Assembly: GCF_900963305.1 (NCBI RefSeq)
Contig: NC_042521.1
Span: 5,537,614 to 5,601,613, forward strand
Length of the DNA stretch: 64,000 nt
Origin: Echeneis naucrates
Lineage: Eukaryota; Chordata; Actinopteri; Carangiformes; Echeneidae
Direction: 5' to 3'
The stretch's first letter is position 1. Each line of letters opens with the position of its first letter. This document shows positions 15,201-26,000 of this stretch, one piece after another. Below the pieces are notes generated by a model. It worked only from the letters and a program-made list of their open reading frames with translations. It was not told the DNA's origin and did not search any database. The position numbers were made by a program, and so were the translations under genes.

Positions 15201-18200
15201 CTGGAATATGAATTGATTTTTAAAATTCAATTTAAAAGATAAGTGTTATTAAAATTTTTCACCAAACAACCTATTGATCATTTCCTTTTAAAAATGTATT
15301 AAAAATGAAACATTAGCTTCAGCCTTATTCGCAAAAAGAAATGTGCAACATTGTTCAGATATAAAACTGCCAGCGAGTAGCAACAAGGATGACATTTCAA
15401 ACCAAAGAAGTGACAATTGTTCATTGTTGCACAAGCTCATCTCAACACATGACAAAGTTATATCTAAATACAAAGAGGATTACCTAAAATATTTAGCAAA
15501 CACAGAAATATCTGAGTGTGTGTTACTAGACAGAGGATGGGACAAAGTTGTGTTAGTGTGAGTGTGCATGTGTGCATACTTCTCATCTGATATCCTCATC
15601 ACTGGAGAATCCAGGCACACGGAGAAAAGTCCCGTCTCTATCAGCCGCACTGATTCTTTGTTTAGTTTATCTGAGATACAAACCAGAGAGAGAGAGACAA
15701 AAAAACAAAAAAAACAAACACTGAGCATTGAAGCATGTCCACACTTAAATTTAGTGTCATATCTGTGACAAAGCTGTCACTGTGCAAGCACAGAGCAAAG
15801 ACAGACCAAAGCATATCATGAGTTTGACATTGATTTTTTTTAACTGGAATTGGTTTCCAAGATCCACTTTGCGCCAGTACTGTATAGGAGAAACGCTTCA
15901 GACATTTAAAACTTCCTCGTGACAGATACTCAATAAAGTTATCAAGGCGATCAATCACTGAGCTTCTTTATTTTGTTTTAAAATCAAGCAGATAATCTGC
16001 TAACTGATGGCATTTGTTCTAAATGTTTTGATTATATTCTCTTTTGTTGTACTGTATGCCCTGTATATCTTTGTTCATACTGCAAAACAAACAAATAAAT
16101 AAACGCAGTGCAGATGCCCACCTCTCAGCAGGCGGTTGTAGGCCTGTCCCCAGGTGTGGCGATGCTCGCTGGTCAGGATGCCCATCGGCTCCTTGTCGGT
16201 CTTCCAGGACTGAGACCTGATCCTGAGCAGCTGACTGTGGATCTGACTCTCTGTCATCCGAGAGCCGTCACTGTTGTAAACCTCCAGCTGGAAGAACTGG
16301 GGACAAGAAGACGTCAGCAGACGCCAGACAGTATTTAAAGTGGCCGGTTTAAACTGATCTAAGTGCAAATGCTTCAGTTTCACACAGAAATTCAATCATT
16401 AATTCTTATGATGTGATTCAGAGACTGAATCTGGAGATTGTGTATGTTAGTTTAGTTAGTTTATATTAGTTCCAAATGTACCAAATCAAAACAAGGGTGT
16501 CAATTTAAAGTGTTTTTTGGGATTACATAAATGGAACATTGTTTAAATCACAAATTTAACATTAAATATCCACCAGGCTAAAGACTAAGGGGACTCAGAT
16601 CAGATTTGATTTGTCTACCAGAGTCTCTAATCTCACAGGATGACCTTCTGCAAAACCCTGTCATTCTTTTGAGCGCACGTGACTCCTGTTTAAAAAGCTT
16701 GGAGATATTGTAATGACTTTAAAACTCTAGGTGTGACTGCACAAGACCTGACATGACTATGACATGCTACGTCTTATAACCTGCAATCCATCATGGTGAT
16801 ACAAGTTGCTGAGTCAACAAGTAAGCAAAAGAGGAAATATAACTCTGACGCCGTCACCCACCTGGTAGTTCCTTACAACTGTGATGTGTGTCGGTGAGCG
16901 ACGGGAGCGGCCATGGCGTGAGATATAGTCGTGTTTGGGACCGGGGATCCTGCAGGAGGAGAAGAGGAGCGGGTAGAGCTCCATGCACAGCGGCTTCCCC
17001 CGCATGTACTCTACAGGCAGCTGGCCACTGACAGGGACAAGGAGACAAACATGTCTGTTAGTTTATTTAGAAACAGTGCTTATTTCCCTGGACACAAGCT
17101 TTCATTTGTCTGTCTTCATACTTTGAACAAATCACAGTTCAAAATGCAGCAATCCTTTTTTTCCCCCAATTCAGCAACTGCTCTGACATAAATTATTGCG
17201 TTTTAAGGTTGCATGAGGCCAAAGATAGCTCTGACATTAAAAGCAGAGCCAGAGGCTTGTAGCCTGCAAAAATTTTAGGCACTTCAGACGTTAAGTTTAC
17301 TATCCATCATCATCAGGATCCTGATAAGACACAAACTCATTCTGCAGCGGGAGAATGATCCCCAACATACAACCAGACAACAGAGGGAAACCTTCCTGGA
17401 AGTTCAAAAAATGTCTGAGTGCTATGGCAGTCCTCTTACTTTTGTTTAGTTTTACTTTAATCACAAACATATCAGCCTATAAAAGACATTAATTAAATAA
17501 ATTTCACCTAGTAAATGTGCCTATGTGGTATGTTTTAAAAGGATTAAACTAAGTCTGAACAATTATAGCTAGTATTTCATGCAGGTCTGGATCTAACTGT
17601 TTCTACCACAGTGGTGTTTATGCAGTGCACAGTTGACTTTGCAAAGATCCTGTTACAAAGTTAGCCAACAAATTTAGATTAACTTCATACAGCAGAGAAA
17701 TATGAGCTGAGCCCTGTAGAGGGAAAGGCACTGATCTAAAATAGAACCCAGTGAGAGAGACTGACAACAGATTGAAATAACAACAGAGGATTAATATGGA
17801 ATCCGAACAAAGGCTGAGTTCAGTGCTGCAAAATCAGTTCATAAGTCATCACCTCCTCTCAAACAGATAATTATTAACAGCTAATAAATGAGGGAATCTG
17901 TGAATATCCAGAACTAGAGCATCAAGTGATATTTTCATAGTCATAGTTTATCTGGATGCAGCTCAGTCATATAATGAAACCTTGCCTGTTTATTTTGGCT
18001 TTGAAGTCCAGAACTGCTGCTATCAGTTTTGATGCAAACCTGAAAGGAGAAGCACATGCTGTGGTCAGTGTTTCATTATGTAACACAGTCATTGAGATTT
18101 CCTGTTATGGAATCAAAGTAATAAAAAATGGTTTGTCTTTGGTTGTCTTACCCAGACAACCAGATGTTAACATTTACAATAATAGATTTTTTTTAATGGT

Positions 18201-20033
18201 TGCAGTTATATTTGGCAGGTTAATAGTCTTAGCTCTCATATACAAAAAAACAAAAACAAAAAACAAAGTGTGTTCATCCAGATCATTGTAAGAATGGCCA
18301 AGTGGCTCCAGTCCAAGCATGACTGTTGACACCAAGACAAAAAAAAAAGCTAACACAGTTTGTGCCTGCCATTGCTGTCACACTCAACTTAAAATGTCTC
18401 AGTGTTTTGAGAGATTCAAAACAAATTCATCAACTCGTCCAATAGTATGAGTCAACAGAACCTCTGCCTTGTCTTGCAATATGTGATTCAAATTTCCTGA
18501 ATATGCCCCTTTAGTCAGATCTGCACCAAAATTTAATGGATTCTTTCCAGACCTATTCACCCAGGCCCCGGTACAAATTAAGTTAACAAGACTGACAAAC
18601 AAAACGAACACAAAAGGTACACCAGCCATCAGAGAACAACGATTGAATGACCTAGATCTGCCCAAAACATGTAATGGGATCATCCCCGGCCTGTGTCCCT
18701 TTTCTGCACCAAGTTAAGTGCAGTTCAAATGAGTGACCTTGAGGAAAAATAAACAATAAAAACACATTCCCCTTTGACGATTTAAACGATCTTACGAAGT
18801 GTAAAAACTGACATGACTGACCAACTTCTGGTGTTTACTCTGCTGTGTCATAATGTCAGCACATGTTGACTCACACTAGCTGGCTCCTCCAGTCATTGTA
18901 ATCTCTCCTCGGCAGAGAGATGGCCGGGTTCGAGTGCACAGGGAGAGGCTGTCTGCTCTCCAAGTAGGCCCACTGCACCCACCAGTCTGAGATCTACAGC
19001 GGAGAGAACACACACACGAATGTTCATGCCACTTTATGACACAGCAGCAAGGTAAAGTTTTGGAAACAGAGCTCACATTTACATGGGAAATGCCTTCAAA
19101 ATCAACAAACAGCTTTACACAGGAAGTTGTGTTTTGTGTCCCATTTTATTTATTTTCAGTGTAAATTTAGGTTTTTAGCCAAATGTGCATGTCTAAATGT
19201 GTATTTTAACATTATCAACAGGTGTAGGTGATACACTGTTATTACATGAAAAAAAAAACAACAACAACAAAAAAAACGCCATTAATGCATTTTGTCTAGT
19301 TTGGTCAGTTCTGATAAGATGAGATAAAAATCAACAGACTGAATCCATTAATCCAAAAGCTTATTTCACAGCTAAATTCGTCTGCATTATCTGAATGTTT
19401 TCAAACTATCGAAAACACATACCACTAATTTATAATATTTTGGTGCACAAAGTGTTTTGTCCCTCTCCACCACCTGCCACTCTTCCCACACTGATATTTA
19501 GGAGACACAAACCCAGTTCTTGGTGTGTCGGGCTCTCCTCTCTAGCCCCTCCTGCAGCTTTGCACCCAGGCCGCCCGGCCTGCCGAACTCCTGCACCATC
19601 CTGCGGGTGTGGCTCAGCTCCTCGGGGGGCAGTAAGGGCTCCAGGGCCCTCAGGTAGCCCTGCAAGGTAAGGGCCAGCGGGGGCACCGGCTGGGAGGGCA
19701 CAGAGGAGAAGCAACACACATCCTGTCTCTGTGAAACCTGCTGGGGGGGGGGGGAGAGAAGGAGAGGTTTAAACAATTCTGCAAAAGTGTGTGAAATACA
19801 TTCACCCAATGTTAAATGCAAAAGGCCAAAGTGTAATTATACTGTTGGAACAGGAACAGCAGGAAAAAGGCTGGGCACGACCAGGGCGTCTCAAAAATAG
19901 GAAGTGTGAAAGGCAGGAGCTGAGCAGCAGGCAACACACTTAGTGAGATTGTGTGTCAGACAAAGTCCCCAACTCGACTCACCCGACAGAGCCAGACTCT
20001 GCAGGCTGCTGGCTGAATCCTCCCGAAAATCAT
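12298..20033 (-). CDS. Carnitine O-acetyltransferase-like protein with a degenerate active site
   Basis: Fifteen coding exons: 19983-20033; 19513-19737; 18875-18993; 17986-18039; 16862-17027; 16122-16296; 15580-15670; 14886-14973; 14695/14697-14797; 14430-14549; 13735-13857; 13502-13637; 13320-13382; 13092-13229; 12298-12501. They total 1854 nt, 617 residues (human CRAT 626), with no stop or frame break. An Arg-rich N-terminus (MIFGRIQPAACRVWLCR) looks like a mitochondrial presequence. The fold is CRAT throughout (PTHITVVRNYQ, PLVPLPMPKKL, FIQVALQLAYYR). However, with a constant +5 offset to mouse CRAT numbering, the catalytic His343 is Gln338 (YEQATAEGPP), Tyr452 is Cys447, Arg518 is His513, Ser552 is Arg547 and Ser554 is Gly549. 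Glu342, Lys414, Lys418 and Thr460 are kept. The C-terminus is PAV, with no peroxisomal AKL. Acetyl transfer is not expected. The fourth coding intron has a GC donor. Confidence 0.93.
17290..17430 (+). mobile_element. Possible Tc1-like transposase scrap
   Basis: Inside an intron of the crat-like gene, one frame reads LQRENDPQHT (about 17343-17375), close to the QQDNDPKHT signature around the second catalytic Asp of Tc1 transposases. No inverted repeats or other conserved blocks are visible, so this would be a short relic. Chance similarity cannot be excluded. Confidence 0.25.
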
Positions 20034-20176
20034 CTTTCCTTCAGCCGCAGAGACACTCCGCCTCACATCTGTGTCCCAGCAGGCAGCTTTCAGTTAGCAG
20101 CTTTTAACTTTAGCACACTTTCCAGCAGGTCAGACCGTGAAAACGAAGCCGAGCCTTCCTCCTCGTCCTCCTCCAC

Positions 20177-20205
20177 CTTCTTCTTCTTCTTCTTCTTCTT
20201 CTTCT
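20177..20205. repeat. (TTC)n microsatellite in the crat-like 5' leader
   Basis: About nine TTC units lie upstream of the start codon, read as GAA repeats in the transcript if the leader extends this far. Confidence 0.85.
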
Positions 20206-20504
20206 CCACGCCGGCTCCGGACTCCAGCCTTCATCGCTCGGTGGATCCTAGTTTGAAGACATTTCGGGTTTTGGTTTGCTTCAGACTGTGTGCATGCTAA
20301 GCTTCACGTACAGACGAACACGCAAACCACACAAACGCGCGCACGTGCACGCGCGCAAGCTCGCACACGTGTTGACGTAAAAAAAAAAAAAAAAAAAAAA
20401 AATTTCCGTAAACAGCTACGTGACAGAAAACCACCCGCCCCCTTGCGCGGGCCCGTCGCCGCCGCCTCTGTCCACGTGGCGTCGCTGTTTCACGTCCGGG
20501 TGAT

Positions 20505-20514
20505 GTCACGTGAC
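20505..20514. promoter_or_regulatory. GTCACGTGAC palindrome (CLEAR/E-box) upstream of the crat-like gene
   Basis: A perfect ten-base GTCACGTGAC lies in a CpG-rich stretch (about 20320-20520) that also contains CACGTG, CACGTGTTGACGT and CCACGTGG words. GTCACGTGAC is the best-known TFEB/TFE3 (CLEAR) site and also binds USF. It lies about 470 bases upstream of the start codon. The site is seen; its use is inferred. Confidence 0.5.
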
Positions 20515-20529
20515 TCCTTAAAGTAAAAG

Positions 20530-23067
20530 CTGCGGGTCACTTTTTTACTTTTTTCAAACTTTGTTAAGATAAAAACTAAAAAAAAGAACACCAATATGAT
20601 TTATATATATATAGTCATCATATATATATATGAATCAAGAGTAAGTGAATTAAAAATACTATTTCTTCTCGATGCTAAATAAAAAAAAATAAAAAAAAAT
20701 AATGAAAGTAGACACTGCAGAAATGAGGCCACAAAATAAAGCAGATAAATTTTTGTGAAGCATCAAACCTTCTGCACATTCTACGCAAATTCAAAATGAG
20801 TATTGACTCTTGTTCAATAAATTGTTGTTGAATATTAATTTACTATCCAACACCTCTGTTTATTTCTTTTCTGCCAGATCTTGTGGAAATAATTTGAAAT
20901 TTAAATATTTTTAAAACTGCCTTGGATTATAGCAACAAAAAACAGTAGACATGTTTGTTTCTTTCAGCAGTATTTATTTGAGCCAACTTCTTCAACTGTC
21001 ATAGAAAAAAGATATTTTCAAATAATTTGCATAATATACATCTTCTTTTACCAATTAAAATATTAATTTACAAACAAGAAATACTTTGAATAGATTATAT
21101 TATATATGCAATACCACCAGAGGTCAGATAGCAGCTGTAATATGACATGTAAGTTACTCTTGTTATTGAATTATGTATAATATAAACTCTTCTTCCTCTC
21201 AGAGACTCATACAACTCTCCACTTCCGCATGATAGAAATAATACCCATGCACATAAACTGATCTGTTACCAGACCTGCTTTTGTGAATGGCAAGGCTCAA
21301 AGAAACCTCACACATTGCACCGAAATTAGTTCCTGCACTGTTCAACACAATACCCGCTGAGAGATGGTTTTTCCTGAAAGGCTTCAGACAGGAAAATTCA
21401 AATAGCTACATGAACTGATCTTACATATCATCTGTATGGGCAAATTCAGCAGGCACATGAAACCAGATGATATGAACGTCACTCTTCAGTGCTGAAGCAG
21501 TGCTGACTTAAATTTAGAAAGTAATTAACTTACAAGACACTGTCAAACACATTAACTAGATAATAATAATTAAAAAAAAACTTATTAGTTTAATTATATT
21601 GCATAGACAAGTGATCCTTCATCACCCAACAGTGGACACCTGAGGGTTCTTTATAACAGTTTTACAATATGTACCATTTTTATACATTCACATTTGTCCA
21701 TCGGTTTCCCTGAAAATAAACGATTTTAAGATTTTCCTCAGTAAACACGATTATGTCTCTTTTAAAACTGCACAAATGAAAACTGAACCGTACAATCCCT
21801 CAACAACAATCATTCATTCTGACGCTAGATAACACAAAACACCACAAGGATTACAAAACACTCACTTAAACATTCAAGTCAATTATTCAAATGAAACAAA
21901 ACATCACACAATATCGTTCAATAAAATGTTGGTGAGCGCATCACAATGGGCAATTTTGGCGGAGATGACTGGCTTCTATGCGCAAGACTCGTCTGGAAGA
22001 CAGAGAGGTGCAGATGGAAGGTAAACCGAAGTGTATGTAGGATTTTTTTTTTTCATTTTATTTTATATATTTAGAGCTGATTTACTCACATACGTCTACA
22101 GTGACATTTACAGCTTTGTGAGAACCACAAACGCAAAAATTGTACCATTCCATGTCCTCTCCAACTGTCATTCTTTTGGTTTTTGTTGCGTTTTAAACCA
22201 ATGTTACATAGATTTCTGACATTATATATTATTTACTATAGTGAGATTGTATTATTGTCTTGATAATCTAAATTAATTTCAACAAGATGACCGAGCTGAC
22301 ATAACTCCTGTTATTCAGTGTTTTGTTCCAAAAATAATTTGCAAATGCTTTAGAAACACCAGCTGATTATGTAAATACTGATTGTGTGCAAACATAGTTT
22401 CTTCTTAGCAACAAAAAGGATTCTGCCAACCAGTTAACTGTCATTTAGCATAATAGTATGCTAACTTGCAACTAGTCCAGAGATCTTTTCAGACATTTGA
22501 TGAAATCTGTTTTAGACTGAACATACTGATAGCTTGGACACATTTCCTCCCCTTCAGAAACTATTTTTGAATGATGTACAGTCCTGACTTCCAAAGAAAG
22601 GAGGTGATGATACAAATGTACGTCTTGGATAACCCTGCTAAATGAAAGCTATTAGTTAAATGTCCTGGTTATGAGACAGTACATTTTTTTAAGACTGTTG
22701 ATTTTATAAATGTATAGGGTGGATTTAACAGTTGTCACGATCTTCATAATGAAGAAACAAGTGACCAGTTTCTCTGGAGTGGCTCATTTATGTGTTTTTA
22801 ATAGAGCTGTATGGCACAAAGAAATGAGCTCCATTAAATTTTGGATGCACATGTTATATTTTATAGAATTAATTCATGATTATTTTTTGTCTTTTCATGG
22901 AATTTTAAGTAAAATACAAAATATTGACATTTTTTATTTGTTAGTAAAGGTCTAAGCAACCCAGCACTGTTCTGTGGCGACTGAGTTCTTGGACTGAGAA
23001 AAGTCCAGACCAATGGAAAGTGTCACTGGAGAGTTTGTCAAACATGCTGAAAAACAAAACACTCTCA
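20530..23067 (-). other. Spacer and probable 3' UTR of ppp1r18
   Basis: This is AT-rich with no exon that I can support. From the ppp1r18 stop at 23068 to about 20950 there is no clear coding signal; a - strand AATAAA (TTTATT near 20972-20980) may end a 2.1 kb 3' UTR. Between 20530 and 20940 lie AT dinucleotide runs (20603-20637) and A-rich tracts. Confidence 0.4.
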
Positions 23068-26000
23068 CTACACGTTATGTCTTTTCAGAAGAGGGTGACA
23101 TTGACCCATTCTCACACTTTGTCCTGCTGCAGTCCCAACGTTACTTGTGCTTTTAGACACGACGGCTCCTCCTTCACCTTCAGCTTCCTCCTCCTTCACC
23201 TCCTCTGCCTGCTGCCTTCCCAGGTCATGAGGGTAGGGGGTACACACCAGCATAGCGGTCTCTGATGGATACTCACACACTTGCTCTAACTGGTCTTCAT
23301 CGAAACACACCTTCACCTGTGAACACAAAGAGAGGGAGGCCTTCTTTTACTTACAATCATGGTTAAATTCAGTTTTTTTTTTATTTGATTCTACAATTAT
23401 AACGTTCGGTTTCGTTGTCAAATGTGCTAGCTTCCAAAAATTTTTTAATTGGGGTGCTGGTGGCATAATGGGAGTAGTGTGTCCCCCCGTGACACATTAG
23501 CAAATAATCAGGTTAAGGAATGATCAAAATTCTAAAAGCTAAAAAAAAGTTACAGGAGTTCATTCCTCCGTTTATATGGCTGCATGCAAACAGCAAGGGA
23601 AACTACAAAAAGTCAGTTACCTGCAGGATATTTGCTGCCCCTAATGATTTTTCCACTGACATGTGCTTACATGGTCAAACAAAACAGACTGGAGGTATTG
23701 AGTCATGTTTGCACGCTCTCTGATAGTATAGTGCTGTCTGACAGCATGAGATTTAACACGGCAGAAATACTTCCTCGCTGAGAGTGCTTACCGATTGAAA
23801 AACTTTTACTCATGGAAGTATATAAGTCATCAGTTTAGCAGAAACAGGAACAAGTTTGATTTAAGCTGGAAGCGTCGAAAAGCCAAATGAGGCCTGTAGC
23901 GTTGAGCTCCTCTTCTCCTGATATATGCTTGTGTGGAGTTAGTTTACTCAAAGGTCAGCATGGCGTAAACAGACAGCGGGCCGAGCAGCACATACACATT
24001 GTGTCTTATCATAACAGCAGCTTAACCCTGAGACCTAGACCTGAATAGTAGTAAACACACCCAGAGCTGCAGACATGAGCTGGATGGGACCTGAAACATG
24101 TAGACACCAGACTGCACACGCTGAACAAGTTACCGCTGCTTCACCCTGTGACTGTAGGTGTCTGCAGAGGAGTGCAGATAATAGCTCTGCATTAAGAGAG
24201 GCTGGGCAAATCATGCAAAGGCACAGGAGGCTAATCCTCCCTCCCTGAACCTGATTAACCCAGGACGCACAGCAGGGGCACCGGGTGAGAGACAGAACGG
24301 AAACAGTTGGAAAAATAAGAACCAGGAGCGAAGTTTTAAGTTATACTCCATCACACATCACAGATTCAGATATTTTGGAGAAATTATTTTTAACTTTTTA
24401 CTTGTTTTTTTTTGTTGTTTTTAGAAGTGCATATGTGAATATTAAAAAAAAAAAAAAAAAGCATTCCAACAAAACCTACAATATGAATTTATATTTAATT
24501 GAATGATTTTCAGAAAAATATTTGGTGGATCATCCCATTTTTGCATAGACAACCATTGCAATTTTAGCTTCAGGTGTTGAGAGAAGAGGCACTCGTTTCA
24601 AAACTTTAAGAGCACATGTATGACGAGAAACCCGGAGAGGAGGAGGAACACGGTGAGGATCAAGCAGGTCACTCCCACCGCAGTGACATGATGGCGTGGT
24701 TCAGAGGGGGGAGCAAAGGTGGCCTGACGTCAGACTGAAGGCTGATGGTGTGAGAGCAACAGGTGGTCAGAGAATCACAAAGTGGTCACTCACTGCAGCT
24801 AAAGACGGCTGTACTTATTGTCGGAGAAAGGCGGAGAATTACCTGACTGTGTTCCAAGATGTGACGCTTAGGACTACTCAAAATGTCTGCTTATTTCTTT
24901 AGAAGTCACACCAATTGGAGAACTGTAACCTAAAGAATTTAATTTACAGAGAATTTTCAGGGAAGGACCTCAAATCCATCTCCACCCATTTCTCTTTCAT
25001 TTTGCTGATTACTGTAGTCAAGTCTTTTGAAACAGGTGATCCGGTAATAAAACAGCTTAGTGTCTGAGTTTAAAAAAGGGTAGCACATCACTTCTGTGTG
25101 TTAATCTGGCTTCTTGTTTGGAAGAAGTGAAAAGCTGTAAAAGAGGAAGTGAGCAAAAACAGCTTCTGGTAAACTAAGTAGCACGCATTCACTCCTCTTT
25201 AATCATCTCAATGTGCCTGTCAGACAGAGTTATTTTTCTCTGTCCTTCCTCCCCCCAGCTCTTTGTTGGCATGTTAGCCCACCATCCAGTTTTTCCTCAC
25301 ATCTCTCAGTCTTCTTTCTCTTTCCATTTCACCCACGTCAGACTAAAGAGTTGGCGGCCGGCTGTCAGAAACACTCAGCTGTACAGTGGAAGGTCAATGT
25401 GGTAAAATCTGTTTGCCAAGGCTCCAGTTTAACAAACCAAACCCCTGCTAGGAAACTGCCGAGAAGATACAAAGAGTGATTTGTCTGACAGGCAGAAAGG
25501 GCTGACTCAACAGAAATGTCCGAATTGATGCGAGGGAACAAGGAAGCAGTTGGCAACAAATTTAGAAGCAGACTTAAGGGAAATTACCAAAGTTTAATAA
25601 GCTGCAGTAAAACAAAACTGAACCAAGAGCAATGGTTGTGTTTAAATAGACAAACAGGTGCAGTGAAGCTCATAAACACCACCCTGTGTGTCAGTTGAAG
25701 TCAAAGTTAAAACCCCGGTCTTCCCTTTATTACATAAGAGATCCCTCTATTGCTTCAGGAAAAGTAAAAAAAAAGAGAAGATGCCAAGTACTAATGTACA
25801 CCTTGACTCCGGTGACATTAATTTGTAAGTTCACTTGACACTGCTCGGACTAAAACACTTGTATGTAACCCACGTAATGAGAGGTAGGCAATATTCAGAA
25901 AAGAAAAAAGATGTAGGACGGATCCGGCTGCGTGTCATTGTGGTTTCCTACTCGCCTTTTCTGTCTCCACTGATGTCTGCAGTGCGACTGCTAACTGTCT

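Noticed and set aside
18399-18683. 94-codon - strand frame in an intron of the crat-like gene
   Set aside because: The frame is open but has no fitting splice sites and no recognisable domain; the flanking exons already join perfectly in frame.
20380-20402. Long A run as the end of a processed retrocopy
   Set aside because: It sits in a CpG-rich promoter region and no gene-derived sequence precedes it on either strand.
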